This document shows positions 11,560 to 22,722 of a stretch of 64,000 nt of DNA, piece by piece. The position numbers were made by a program, and so were the translations under genes. The stretch is from contig CM037592.1 in the NCBI GenBank assembly GCA_021018995.1, forward strand, positions 77,627,301 to 77,691,300. The letters run 5' to 3'. The stretch is from Chloranthus sessilifolius (taxonomy: Eukaryota > Streptophyta > Magnoliopsida > Chloranthales > Chloranthaceae). Numbering within the stretch: position 1 is the first letter of the stretch; each line of letters starts with the position of its first letter. The notes beneath the pieces were generated by a model that was given only the letters and a program-made list of their open reading frames with translations, ran no database searches and had not been told where the DNA came from.

Positions 11560-12270
11560 TGATCCAATCCCTTAAGGTTATAATCTGTCCACTTAAATGG
11601 TCACAGACTATCCCATAGGGGAACCAAAATCCAGAGATGGGTCAAAACAAGTTAATCATTGTAGGCACTACTTCATCCAGGCTATAAGCTCAGGAATCCA
11701 TAGGGAACCTCAACCTCTAAAGCTCTATGTATGGGGCTAAGGCTGTAAAGGACCATGATAGCCCAGACACATAGAACCAGCAAGAGATTGAGTACCACCT
11801 TAGATCTAGCTGTCCATTGCTTAAGTGGGACTACAATGGTCCAGTCACAAGCCTACAATCTCCATACCCAGATTAGATCTAACATCTGATGGCGGGTCTA
11901 TACTAATATAAGGGAGTCTGCCTCTGTACAATCTCCTACCAGGCTACAAGCTCAGGCTCGGAGAAGAAGGATCCATTTTGGATCGGCGGATTGGATTCAC
12001 CCTAAGGCTATAACTTGTCCACTTAAATGATCACAGACTATCCCAGAGGCTATTCTCCTCATGGAGCCCAAAACAAAATAAGAATATTGCTGCCACCACC
12101 ATGGTCATAAGGCTACCAGCTCAGGCTTCCATGGGGATTTTAGATCTAGTGGGTACTATGGTGGGGCTAAGGCTGTATAGGACCATGATAGCCCAGACAC
12201 ACATGTCACTTGGATCTTAATGGGACCTTAGAATCAGTTCTCCATTGCTTTGAATCATAGCCAAAGCAAT
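11560..12270 (-). repeat. Duplicated ~430 bp module inside the Athila-2 LTR
   Basis: About 11570-11830 and 11990-12270 share the blocks TCCACTTAAATGRTCACAGA, GGGGCTAAGGCTGTA and CATGATAGCCCAGACACA in the same order. The other LTR has the same two copies. LTR 29303-31641 has a comparable pair in opposite orientation. Confidence 0.7.
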
Positions 12271-12551
12271 GGCGGATCACAAGGTAGCAGCCTTGCACAG
12301 AACAACTCACAAACACATGAATCCCATAAAAGTGCAACACCCAATCACAAATTCCATTAATCTAAACTTAATAAGCATACAAAGGCATGGCCAGCAAGTG
12401 CTGGGCCATGGAGAGAAGAAGAAGAAAAAGGAAAACTACTTACAGCTAAAGAAAAAGGAAAACTACTTACAGCTACAGAAAAACAAGACTATAATGCTAA
12501 AAATAGAGCAAAAACTGAACTCTTCCGCCCCCTAAACCTAAACCAGGCTTA

Positions 12552-12562
12552 GGTTTATATAG
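12552..12562 (-). promoter_or_regulatory. TATA-like box, Athila-2 3' LTR
   Basis: The minus strand reads CTATATAAACC, followed downstream by AAGCCTGGTTTAGG. The partner LTR has the same box at 26938-26948. Confidence 0.65.
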
Positions 12563-12719
12563 CAGTGGGTGTGGCAGCACATTAGGATTAGGAAACCCTA
12601 ATTTTAGCGATGCCACGTGGCCTATTAATGATCCTTGGATGCCTCGGGGCGCATGCACGGAGATTTGAGCGTGAGAGTGCGTGGCCTAATAACTGGAAAT
12701 CCCCAGAATGTCCTCTACA

Positions 12720-13400
12720 GAATGATGGAAGTTAGAGTTTAGAGCTTCGCCAAGTTGCAGTCGATTCCCAGACTTGTCGCGTGGTAGCTCTGTTCTTCGC
12801 GTGGTTGAGTTTAACATTAGAACTTCAGACATCGCGGGTTTATAGCTTCTTAATGCTTTGAGCAGTCGCGAGGTAGATAGTTAAGCTCTCGCTGGATTAG
12901 GCTTCGAGCGGTTGGATTGCTACTTGTGAATAGTGCGAGAACTGCGTGAGCATTCCATTTCACTTCGCGAGGCTAACTCTGACTTCGCGAGATTGATTTC
13001 TTCCTGAACCGCGCAACAGCTTCTCTTCTTGATAGATCTTCGCGAGGATCCTCGCGATAGCTTTGAGGCATTTCTGAACTACGCGACAGGTTCTCTTGAC
13101 ATTTGCATCCCGTGGCTACTGCGCGACAGCTGCGCGAGGCAGGATTCTGAAGCTCTCTCTCCTCAACTATTCTGAGTGAACTGCGCGAGGTTGATTTTAG
13201 GTCTTCTTAAACTGCGCGAGACTGCGCAACCATTTATTCCTAAACTTTGCGAGAGCTGCGCGAAGTTGTGCTTCTGAAGCTCTTCTGTTACTCAACTGCG
13301 CGAGCACTTGTTGTGAAGTCTTGGGAAGTTCAGGAGGACTGCGCGAAGCATAGTTTTCTGAATCCTCTGGAGCTTTGTCAGCTGTGCGAGGCTTACCTCA
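12720..13400 (-). repeat. U3 CGCGA repeat/hairpin cluster, Athila-2 3' LTR
   Basis: More than fifteen copies of CTGCGCGAG, TTCGCGAGG or CGCGACAG on both strands. Positions 13040-13057 form a perfect 18-bp palindrome with half-site TCGCGAGGA. The cluster is CpG-rich against AT-rich surroundings and lies upstream of the TATA-like box. Confidence 0.75.
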
Positions 13401-13592
13401 GGTCTGGATTCATGGCTCATTCTTCTGAGGGACTTCTGGTACCAATCATGGGCTCCTTAATAGGATTTATGGCCTTATTGCACTGCTGTTTATTATCTAC
13501 AAAAAATACTTAACAAACCTTTATTAGATGGCTAAGGGCTTAATCAAAGGCTTAGTTAAGGGGTGAAAAGTGGTACTTTTTAGGTCTTAACA

Positions 13593-13606
13593 CACCCCCA
13601 AACCTA
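13593..13606 (-). other. Polypurine-tract-like primer, Athila-2
   Basis: The minus strand reads TAGGTTTGGGGGTG directly beside the 3' LTR. The likely plus-strand primer. Confidence 0.65.
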
Positions 13607-15466
13607 ATCTTTACTAGTCCCTTAGCAAAGCTACATTAAAATAACTATAGAATTTAAATGCCACTTTCGTAGGGAGCACGGATACATTTAGCATATGTAC
13701 CAAGCCTTTTAAACCCCTAGGTGATCCCTAGTGGAGGAGTGAAGTCTCCTGAGGGTTTTCTGTGAAGACACCCATAAACTTCTCAATGAGACATTTAACA
13801 AAAGTGCATTATTATCAAGTGAGCAGTCAAGAAACAAAGTGAGTTCACCCTTGAATTAGTAAAAATATAAGAAATTCAAACACATTGGCTGCACAGAAAT
13901 TTAAACAGTATAAGCTTCTCATGAAAGCACAGCATTTCCAATCAATTTACACCAAAGAATAATTTACATGTGTGTTAGCACTGAGTTCATCATTGGATCA
14001 GAAATTAGGTTATAGATCATACTTAATGCATTCAAGATCAGACCCAAAACTCTCCAGGGCATACTCTCATAAAGAACTGTTGAGGGTTTCATTTTGTCTC
14101 AAGTTCAAGAGCAGTTACATCCCCCAATAGGCATAGCTCTGAAGTTTTGGCATCATTGACAGATCCTCACCATAGATTGGATAACTCTTTATCTCCACAT
14201 GGCAGCTCACTCAACTTTGGATCACAAGGGATTTAACTGGGCTGTAATGTGGCTTATGGAGTGGGGTTAAAAAGAATGGAAGGTTGAAAAGGGGTTCAAA
14301 ATTGAGAAATTAGTAGGTGAAGGAGGTGATTCATGACTTCACCTTCTTTAATTCAGCTCCTTTCATCTTCTTTAAGGTTTTCAGATTTGAAGTGATCAGT
14401 TTCTCTTCTTGATTTCGATTTTTCCAATGAAAGTTCCCTCTTGACTCCTCTCTTACTCCTCTTCATTATTGTTTTCATTTCTTTTTGATGCATTTTTCTT
14501 CTTTTTCTTTTGTTTTTGCTTTTCTGAAATGCCACCATTTTCTGAGTTACCATACTGCCAGAATTTGAGGTACTTCTTCTTTATTCACCTAATGTTGACC
14601 ATATCTAGTCCATCTTCAACTCTTGTTCCTTTACCTTTTGAGTTCTCAGAGTGAGGGTAAGGTTAAATCAGATACATAGGTTCAGGTGTAAGTACTCAGG
14701 TGTATTTTGAAGAAATTTAGGATTTAAGGCTCAAAGGGGGTATGGACAAGGGCAGTTGCTTAAGGTTGGTCTATTTAGGCTCAAACTGTCCAAGAGAAGG
14801 CCTTGATCCCTTCCTAAGTCTCATGAGTGCTGTCAGTTGTTTCAATTTGGAGTTGCCTAACTTCTAGTGAGCACAGTGACTCAGCCAGTCCTTAGAGTTA
14901 GAAGAAATTGCCTTAGTCACTCCTCAAAGAAATTTTTTTGTATAGGCCCAGATCTCATTGGTTATGGTCATCCTTTGAATTCTTAAGTATTTCCTTACCT
15001 TTAGCTTTCTCTAATGATTCACTAAGTGCTGATACAAGTGAGTTTCCTTGGTGATCTCATAATGGAAATGTGAAATTTTAAAAGTTTATACTGTCTAAAG
15101 TTTGGAAAAAATTTTAAATTTCATTATTGTTCTGATTCTTCAGTGAATATGGTTCCATTTTCATCTTACTCACAAGGTTCTGCTGCACTTAGATTAACTA
15201 TTCCATTGGCAGGATCTGCCTGCCACACCCCCAAACCTATGAGGAGCAGTGTCCTCACTGGTTCAAAGGTGGGCGTGTAGCAAATTTATTAAGGGCATAA
15301 TAAAAAGACATAACATGGAACAAATAGACAAGAGACAGGGGAAAATAGTAATGACAAAAGGAGAAGATCTATTATATGAGAGAAAGGTATAAAATGAAAG
15401 ACAAAAGGAGAAAAAGAAAATGCAGAAACAATAAAAATCCTAGGTACAAGCTAATTGGAGCCTGAA
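13607..15466 (-). other. Athila-2 3' untranslated region
   Basis: No gene. Collinear with Athila-1 552-2527 and with Athila-3 57120-59860. Contains the TAGGTGATCCCTAGTGGAGG block, a T/C-rich block (14400-14520) and the internal G-rich tract (15221-15240). Confidence 0.6.
15221..15240 (-). other. Internal polypurine-like tract, Athila-2
   Basis: The minus strand reads ATAGGTTTGGGGGTGTGGCA, sharing GGTTTGGGGGTGTG with the tract beside the 3' LTR. It lies about 230 bp past the stop of the extra ORF. Confidence 0.55.
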
Positions 15467-18400
15467 TCAAAACCGGTCCCAACCCATCCTCTTGGCATGC
15501 TCTTGAAGGAGAGCCTCTTCCTCTTTCTTCTTTCTTGTCCGCTCTTCCTTCCGTTGGGCATCAGTTTTGGGCATGGTTGGTGCCCTGACCCTCATTTTTT
15601 GGGTCTTTGGTGCAGGAGGGATCACTGAAGATTTGTCTGTGGTTTGCTCCGGTGATTTGATAGGACTTTTGCCTTTGGGACTCTTCCCTTTTGAGCCCTT
15701 CCCTTTGGAGGCTGGCCCTTGCTGAGTCTGAGGGGGAATAAGAGGAGATTTAGCTTTTTATGGCTCAGGAGGGATAAGCGGGCTCTTGCCTTTATCTTTC
15801 AATGGTGGGGCCTCCTCAGACTGGGCAGATTGTTCTTTTCCAATTTTGATAGAGGCAGCTGTGTGAGTAGTCCTCTTAGCTGTAACTTTCCTTCTCTGAG
15901 GATAAGTTTGCTCAGCAGGGTCAGAAGAAGGAGGAGCAACAGGTTATTTAGCACTTGGATGCACATGTGGGGCAGAGTCAGAATCTGAATCAAAGGGAAA
16001 GAGAACAGTGGGGTCCAATCCAAGGGCTGCAACAGCATGTCTGCGTTCATCTTTTGAAAGCAACCGACCATGGGGGTCATCCTGACAGAAGCTCTGGTGG
16101 CCTTTGGGGGTGGGGATGGTGGTGCAGGCTTTTTTCCTTTTTGGGCAGCAGTGGCTCTTTTGGAGGGAGAAGGTTTCTTGGGAGGAGCCCGTTTTCTCTT
16201 GGGTGCAGGAGATTTGGCAGGGGGAGGCACTGGAGCAGGAGGTGGTGGAGGTTCTTGAGTAGTAGGTGAAGGAGGGGGTGGAGGAGGAGGAGATGTAGAT
16301 GTAGGAGCAGGGGGAGTGGAAGAAGATGGCCCGGGTGTGTGGAAGGTGGGGCCTCAGGGGGTGCTGTAGCAAGAGGGGTGGCTTCAATTGGTTGGCCTGT
16401 CAGAGATGCAATCCTTTTTTTCAGCATAAAGGAGTTTGGCATCAGAAAGCCCCTTAGTGAGCCTGTGGATCTCCTCAGCATTGTTCAGCCTCTTTTCAAA
16501 CATCCGGGCTCTCTTGTGCTCAAGCTCGGCATTGGCTTTCTCCATCTCTGCCTGCAGTTTATAGTAAGTTGCATCAGCCTTTATCGCAGTGAGGGTCTCC
16601 AAAATTGACTCCCACCCATTTGAAATATCTCTTAGCTTCTGCCTGTGAGCAAGCTTCAGGTCACTCATCTTCTGCAGCAACGGGTACTCAATGGATTGTC
16701 TGAGTTGGGCCATTCCCCTGAGAACATCCCTCTTGATGTAGGCATTGTCCCTCATGGCATGGAGGAGGGTGAAGTAAGGAGGGGTGTAGTAGGAATGTCG
16801 TGGTAAGATTGGTAGAAATGGAGTGGAAGAAGTAGAAGGTGGTTGGTCCTGTGGGGGTAAAGTGGAGGCTGCAGTGATGAAGTCTAGTTGAGGGGGAGGG
16901 GTAGAAGGTTCTGGGTCAGTTTGTGCTTAGTGGTTAGTGAATTGAGGAGGGGGTAAGATAAGAGGTGGGATGGAAGGCATGGGTGGAAAAGTAAATGAAG
17001 GGGGGTCACTGAAGGTGGGTGGTTCTGGGTAAGTGTAAAATGGAATGGTGAAGGGTCTGAATGGTAAGGGTGGGGTTAAAAATGTGTGGGGGTTAATGGG
17101 AAAGGTGGATGGGAAGGGAATGGGGTCTGTTTGGGTTGAGTGGTTGGTAAATTGTGGTGGGGGTAAAATGAGTGGGGGGAGGATAGGTAGGGTGGGGAAG
17201 GAGTGGTGGAGTATGGTGTTTTGGAGGGTGAGGGTTGTAGTTAAGTCAATGGGGGGAAAATCTGGTTGCACTGTGGAGTCAGAGGTGGAAGGGGACTGGA
17301 TGTGAGGTGTAGGAGGTGTTTGGCCAGAGATGGGTGGTTTTGTCAATGTTTGAAGGGTGGATTTGATGGTGGTGATGTCAGTCTGCATTTGGTCTTGGGT
17401 GAGTGTTATGGTTGACAGTTGGATTTGAATGTCATGTATTAAGGAAAGGATATGGGTAAGTGTGTCTGAGTGAGGTTGGGGTGGAGTATGAGAAGAAGAG
17501 GGAACAGGTTGGAAAGGGGAAGTAGGGGCATGATGGAAGGTTGTAGGAGGAGGAGATGGAGGTTCTGGTGAGTGATGTGGGGAAGGAAGTGGGGAATCTG
17601 GGAGAGGGATATCATGGGTTGGCATGGTGGCAAGCAAGGTACTCATGAAGGCCTGCTATCCGGAAGTAGTGCGAGGTTAAAGTCAAGGTCTGGGAGTGGA
17701 GGTGAAGTAGGGATGGCTGGGATGGTGGCTGGGTCAATGTGTGGGGTTTCTGTAGGAATGATAGGGGTGGTTGGTGTAGGTAAGGATATGGCAGGGGTGG
17801 TGTGAGAGGTTTTCTTTTTAATGTAGGTGATTAGGGGAGGGCTGTCAGGGTTCAGTTCAGGTGATGGGGGAATTGGGGGTGTGTATTGAGGTCATGTAGG
17901 TGAAGGTAAAGGGCTGTCATGGGGGTCAACACTTTCCTCCCAGGAAAGAATCACAGGGAAATCTGGAGTGGGTATGAAAAAAGGGAGATAAAAGAGGAAA
18001 AGGGAAAGATGGAATCGGCAAAGAAACTGATGGATGGGTAGGTGTGGTGGATGGAGGTGTTGCTACAAAGTCAGTAGTGACAGTAGCTTGCACCACCTTC
18101 TTGGGAGCAGGAGCTTTAGCCACCTTTTTTGGGAGCAGGGGTGGCCTTTGCAACAGCAGTCCCCTCTCCTTTCTCAGAAGCAATCTGAGCCTTCTTTTTC
18201 TTATTGGGATCCATCAGACTCCTGCTGATCCCCCATTATCACTTTGCCAAAGTAGTAGGGGGGAGGTCAATAGTTAACTCCCCCACTAGTAACTTGTATC
18301 CTCCCCTCAAGAGTAGTCTTATGATTAACTTTGCATAGGGGAGAGTGTGGAGCTTCTTTTTGTGCCCTAGCTTCACCATAATATCCTTCATGGCCTCAAA

Positions 18401-18541
18401 CATCAACCTGGCAGCATAGAAATCGTGGCCCAGAGAAAAGGAATAAATAGCATCAGTAATTGGGGTCCTCCTCTCCTGCTAATGGCCGGCATAATAAATG
18501 GCAAGGAGCAAGTAGGATGCTCCATTCACATTTAACAACTT

Positions 18542-18546
18542 GTTGG
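18542..18546. repeat. Target-site duplication GTTGG, left
   Basis: Matches 22164-22168 and flanks the LTR-type insertion in the extra ORF of Athila-2. Confidence 0.75.
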
Positions 18547-19129
18547 CTGTGAGTGCCACACGTTGAAGTAGCGGGTCGGTCCGAGGCGGATGAACGCTAG
18601 TGATCCCCAACATGAGACGTTGGATCACGTTGGTGCTGAGAGCACTGTTTCCATGGATGGCAAGGAGCAGGTTGGATGCTCCAGTCTCACTTGAGAAGCT
18701 GAGATTTTGAAATCAGTCACTGGCATATGACATGAGGGTCTGGACTGCTGGTATGCGGCAATGTAAAGATCAATATGTTGCGAGGGCCCAGGATCGATGT
18801 TGCAGTTAAGCGAGCTATCGCGAGAACTGATTTGAGCTAGGCTGAACCAGAGTAGGGGTCAGATTCTCGTTGCCTTATGTGACGATAAGGCACAATGTCC
18901 GCGAATGACGGATGGCTGGACTAAGAACCAGCGTGGCTTCGGAGGAAAGCCAATGGATGAACCAGATGGGTATCTTCAGAGGAAGCGAGTCCCAGGTGAT
19001 CCAAGATAACCCGGAGGAAGCAAATACGAGAACCAGATGGGTATCTTCAGAGGAAGTGAGTCCCAGGTGATCGTTAAAATATTTGGTCTACGCGAAGGAC
19101 CGTAAGCCGGGTTGCTAGAGGTGACTCGA

Positions 19130-20300
19130 GTCACACTATTGGGTGAAGACAGAGGTCGAGGTACTATAGTGTGAGAAGCAGTGAGCTTCATTGATTGAGC
19201 AAGGTGCTCATGGCAGGCTCTTGGGTGAAAACACAGAGGTGTTGAGGTACTAGAGCGCTGCAGGATCGTTGAGGGCTTGTGTGGTGATCAAGTCTAAAGG
19301 TCCGACAAAGCTGGGTTCCATCGGTTGCTATGATCGAAGGAGATGAGCCTATATCGAGGCACTAGAGCTGCAAAATTTGCTTGGGTGGCAGTCTCATGGT
19401 TGGAAACATACATCGAGGTACTGGAGTTCTACGAATCATACGCAGGTCGAACTCTTGGGCGAAGACACAGACGTGTTGAGGTGCTAGACGGCAGTGCGAA
19501 TAAAAGGTAGACTCCTGGGTGAAGATGGACTGTTGAAAACCTAGAGAGCTACGAGGGGCAATGAGTTGCGGAAGCTTGGTTGCTAACGATAGTCTTGCTT
19601 CCGGTTGTATGAGGAACTGGTATATAAAGATACCTGGGTGAAATACTGATCGAACCAAGTAGGCTAGAACACTACGTGGGGTGAAGACACTGAACATGGT
19701 TGAAGTACTACGCAATTGTGAATCCATGCGGTGAAGTGCACTAAGCTGCGATTCAGATCCAAGTGCTTGGTGAAGACCAGTTATGTGTTGTGGGCCAGCG
19801 TAGGAGTTCGGATCTTGACAAGGGCGTCAACGCATCAGTGGGGAGAAAATGTGACCAAAATCACACCCCTATTGCATAGACCGAAGCACTAAAATGCTTC
19901 AAATTCAAAATTTTCTAAGCGAACTCTTGGGTGAAGACACGTGGTGTCGAGGTACTAGAGTGAGCTATAATCACTAATGCTCAGTGTGTGGCATAGTGAC
20001 GGATAGCGTGGTGTGGAACCACGTGGATATGACCAAATTGATCCAGCGAGGAGGTGAGAAACCTCGGGGCTAGATATTGGTGGAACACGTCTGCAAGAGA
20101 ATGCGATGTGACACTCAGTAGAGTACGTGGGAGAGGGTCCAAATATTATGTGTGTTGGTGACGAGGGCCACACACGAGCTAAGATAGGCTGATTTAGCGT
20201 GGGACGCTAAGTGTAGCACAGGAGTACACTACGAGAAAAGTGACTCTGGATAGGCTTTGCATGGGGTGAAGACATAGGTCGAGGAACTGATGCGAGTCTT
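19130..20300 (+). repeat. Interspersed GGGTGAAGACAC...GAGGTACTAGAG repeats
   Basis: At least eight degenerate copies of TTGGGTGAAGACACAGAGG followed by TGTTGAGGTACTAGAG, for example near 19135, 19208, 19444, 19680, 19928 and 20269. They lie in the upstream half of the LTR-type insertion at irregular spacing. Confidence 0.6.
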
Positions 20301-20639
20301 ACTGTCAATAAAAACGTTGACACAACCAGATTGGTGGATGTGGCATGGTCCATTTCCTTGAGATACTGCGTCAACGAGGACGTTGACCTTATTGAGTCAG
20401 GGAGGATGTGACGGCCTCATTAATCTGTGCGCCAGCATGAAGGCATGACGACCTTGGAACTGGGCACTTAGCTAGCAAGAAGGCAAGCGGATCTTGTAAG
20501 CTAGCCGTGTAGCACGCGTGGGCGCAGAGGCACGTGGCCCTGCGACGTGTTCATGAGTCCCTGATGCGTGATGCGACGGTGACCCGAACTGAGCTGCAGT
20601 CTAGTATGGTGACTAGACGCGTGAAGGCTTAGAAAGCGG

Positions 20640-21240
20640 TGCTCCGCGGTGGAGCACGCGACGTGGTGCCAAGAGGGCACACGACGTCCTAGTGCCATAA
20701 GGCACGTGATGCGGTGCTCCGCGTATGAGCACGCGGCGTGGTGCCAAGAGGGCACGCGACATCTTGGTGCCATTAGGCACATAGTGCGGTGCTCCGCGTT
20801 GGGGGCACGCGACGTGGTGCCAGGAGGGCACGCGACGCCTAAGTGCTAAGGCACATGAGGCGGTGCCATGGTGGCACGCGATGTGGTGTTAGAGGACACG
20901 TGACATCTAGCTTGTATGGCAGGCGATGCGGTGCCAAGAGGGCACGTGATGCGGTGCTAAGAGGGCACGCGACATCTGGGTACAATGACGGCCCGATATG
21001 GTGTCGAGTTGACACGAGACACAAGTCACGACTTAGACGTGATGCGGTGCCATGAGGGTACGCCATGTGGTGCCATGAGGGCACGCGACATGAGGCCATG
21101 AGGGCCTTGCGATATGGTCGCGACACGGGCGCGACATGGTCGCGACACAATGCGATGTTGGACATGAGACCATGAGGGCCTCGTGACGTGGTCGCGATGC
21201 GGACGTGACACGGACGCGACACGGTCGCAAGAGACGCTGA
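20640..21240 (+). repeat. Array of short GTGCC...GGCAC hairpins
   Basis: About fourteen small hairpins in the form GTGCC-N4/5-GGCAC separated by CGACGTG-like linkers: 20666-20680, 20692-20705, 20741-20755, 20767-20780, 20817-20831, 20863-20877. Paired variants occur: GTGCT with AGCAC (20714-20732) and GTGTC with GACAC (21001-21015). From about 21080 it grades into GACACGGWCGCGACA repeats. It lies upstream of the TATA-like box. Confidence 0.75.
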
Positions 21241-21434
21241 TGCGTGACCTCACAAGCCATGTGGGCTTGGAGGATGGCACTGGGTGCCACGGTCAGAGGA
21301 TCGTGTGCCATGTTTAAGGGCAAGACACCACCTTTATAGGTGTGTGCCACGGGCAGGAGATCGTGTGGCATGGGGGAATGACAAACCAATAGGTTTGAGG
21401 GTTTTCTGCTACTTTCCGTAAGTTGGTCTTTAGA

Positions 21435-21448
21435 CCATATATAGGGGG
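21435..21448 (+). promoter_or_regulatory. TATA-like box of the LTR-type insertion
   Basis: Reads CCATATATAGGGGG, about 200 bp after the GC-rich hairpin array. Confidence 0.55.
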
Positions 21449-21985
21449 AAGGGAGCTATGGAGCTATTCTCCCACACATGGGGCCTTGCGTTGCGGGACG
21501 AGCGCATGTGCTTTCTACGTTAGGGGTGGGCCTAGAACATCGCTGCAGCAATGCGGCGCTGCGGCGATGCCATGTGTCACCTGGGGTGAGGCTACCATGT
21601 GGCCCCGTGCCGGCGTCGCGGTGCACATGGGTCGGTGGCCTCACTGGGGCTCTCAAGGGCTATGTGGGATGTAGTAGCGCACACTAGCTGAGGGCCTGGA
21701 GCAGATGTGTGCTGGTCGTGCTGGCCTCACACGATGCTTGGTTTGGAGAGCATGAAGAGCTGCATGCTGGTCGCGTGGACCACACAAGTTGGTTGGCTTG
21801 GATGGCATGAAGAGAGGCATGCCTTTGTCTAAAGCAAGGAACTAGTGCACTGCACAGGGTGAAGCTGGACAAGCCAAGGGGCACTGAGGTGCTGGCATGG
21901 GTGTTGCAAGTAGACACGATGCATTCAGTGGGTTGGCCTCGAGTGAAGGCAACCACGACGTGGGAGTTCCCGTCCTCTAGGCGGG

Positions 21986-22163
21986 TGGTATCAGAGTGAT
22001 GGTTGGATATGAGGTCTCGCTGTGCGCGGCAGCGAGATGTGGCACGAGCGTGATAACCAATGTTAGGTTATGCCTTGTGACAAACTGGTATCTGAGTTAG
22101 GCTGGCCTCGCTGTAGCGGCCGTGAGGCGTCGCACGGGTGTCGAAAAAAGTTACCCCGTGACA
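21986..22163 (+). other. Two primer-site-like units (TGGTATCWGAG...GTGACA)
   Basis: The first unit is 21986-22082, starting TGGTATCAGAG and ending TTGTGACA. AAC follows, then the second unit 22086-22163, starting TGGTATCTGAG and ending CCGTGACA at the insertion boundary. TGGTATCAGAG is the classic plant LTR-element site complementary to initiator tRNA-Met. Two exact starts 100 bp apart suggest a tandem duplication spanning the LTR/primer-site junction. Confidence 0.5.
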
Positions 22164-22168
22164 GTTGG
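22164..22168. repeat. Target-site duplication GTTGG, right
   Basis: Right copy flanking the 18547-22163 insertion. Confidence 0.75.
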
Positions 22169-22722
22169 TAGTCCAGGTCTCTTCTCCTGATGGAATCCCC
22201 GGTGGCCTTCAATCCTTTGGTAAGGGCCTGTGCAATTGTATTAATGGGGGCACACATAGGGGGGCCATATCCACAGTTGGGGTCAAAGATAGCAGGGATG
22301 CCCATCACTTAAGCAATCAGCTCAGGACTGAGTAACATTTCAAAATTGTCAACTAATACAAGGAGGTCTGGCTGCCCACGGTGGTCTGGTCTAGCCCTAA
22401 TGTGCTGGTAAAAGAGTTGCACTAGTCTAGGGTAGGCTAGTGCAGGGATAGCTTGCTATGGCAGAGTCAAACCACTTTCTTGAGGAACTCAATGGCGGTG
22501 GGGTTCCATCTCAAAGAAAGATAGGTAAAAAATAGCTTCAGGCTCCAAGGGAAGGGGAGTCAGGAGCTCAGAGGGTGTAGAGTAATCAGGTGTTAGTTCA
22601 GCCCCTTTCTGAACCACTTCTTTCCCTTTTTGTGGCGCCGTTGAGGACTTGGCCTTCTTGGGAGTGGGCTCCACGGGAGCCTTATCCCTTGCTCTTTTCA
22701 CAGGTGCGCTCTTAGGGGCCAT

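Larger units (their letters stand above)
11079..13592 (-). repeat. Athila-2 3' LTR (2514 bp)
   Basis: Starts TGTTGCGATCTCC at 11079 and ends GGTCTTAACA at 13592. In element orientation it runs U3 from 13592, hairpin/CGCGA cluster 13400-12720, TATA-like box 12562-12552, then a transcribed part containing two ~430 bp related modules. It is 86 bp longer than its partner, partly because of indels in the hairpin cluster. Confidence 0.92.
18547..22163 (+). mobile_element. LTR-type insertion (large solo LTR or LARD-like) inside Athila-2
   Basis: The insertion splits the extra ORF and is flanked by GTTGG (18542-18546, 22164-22168). It starts CTGTGAGTGCC and ends CCCCGTGACA, so TG...CA ends are present after one extra C. 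It is GC-richer than its surroundings and encodes no recognisable protein. Promoter layout suggests plus orientation: hairpin array 20640-21240, TATA-like CCATATATAGGGGG at 21435-21448. Near the right end two copies of TGGTATCWGAG (21986, 22086), the usual plant initiator-tRNA-Met primer site, each begin a unit ending GTGACA (22082, 22163). The family is not identified. Confidence 0.65.
15467..22722 (-). pseudogene. Extra downstream ORF of Athila-2, interrupted
   Basis: The start is an ATG at 22722 (MAPKSAPVKRARDKAPVEP, a basic, NLS-like N-terminus). Broken frames then carry AIFYLSFFEMEPHRH, LVDNFEMLLSPELI and GDSIRRRDLD to about 22190. A 3.6 kb insertion (18547-22163) follows. Coding resumes with ERRTPITDAIYSFSLGHDF and LPYAKLIIRLLLRGG, then a long Pro-rich region (about 18180-16800), a probable coiled coil (16755-16384, from MRDNAYIKRDVLRGM), a Pro/Lys-rich stretch and a basic tail ending HAKRMGWDRF with stop at 15467. 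Apart from the insertion it has several frameshifts. Homologous to the Athila-1 and Athila-3 ORFs. Function unknown; the basic and Pro-rich layout could suit nucleic-acid or chromatin binding (inference). Confidence 0.7.

Noticed and set aside
20640..21240. CRISPR-like array
   Set aside because: Units are short hairpins with variable stems, without constant repeats and unique spacers, in a plant LTR context.
20501..21690. Overlapping ORFs on both strands in the GC-rich array
   Set aside because: GC-rich repeats lack stops by composition. The readings are repeats of His/Arg/Ala and show no domain.
15467..22722. Envelope-like protein for the Athila-2 extra ORF
   Set aside because: I see no signal peptide, transmembrane segment or fusion-like stretch. 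The basic ends, Pro-rich region and coiled coil argue against an envelope.
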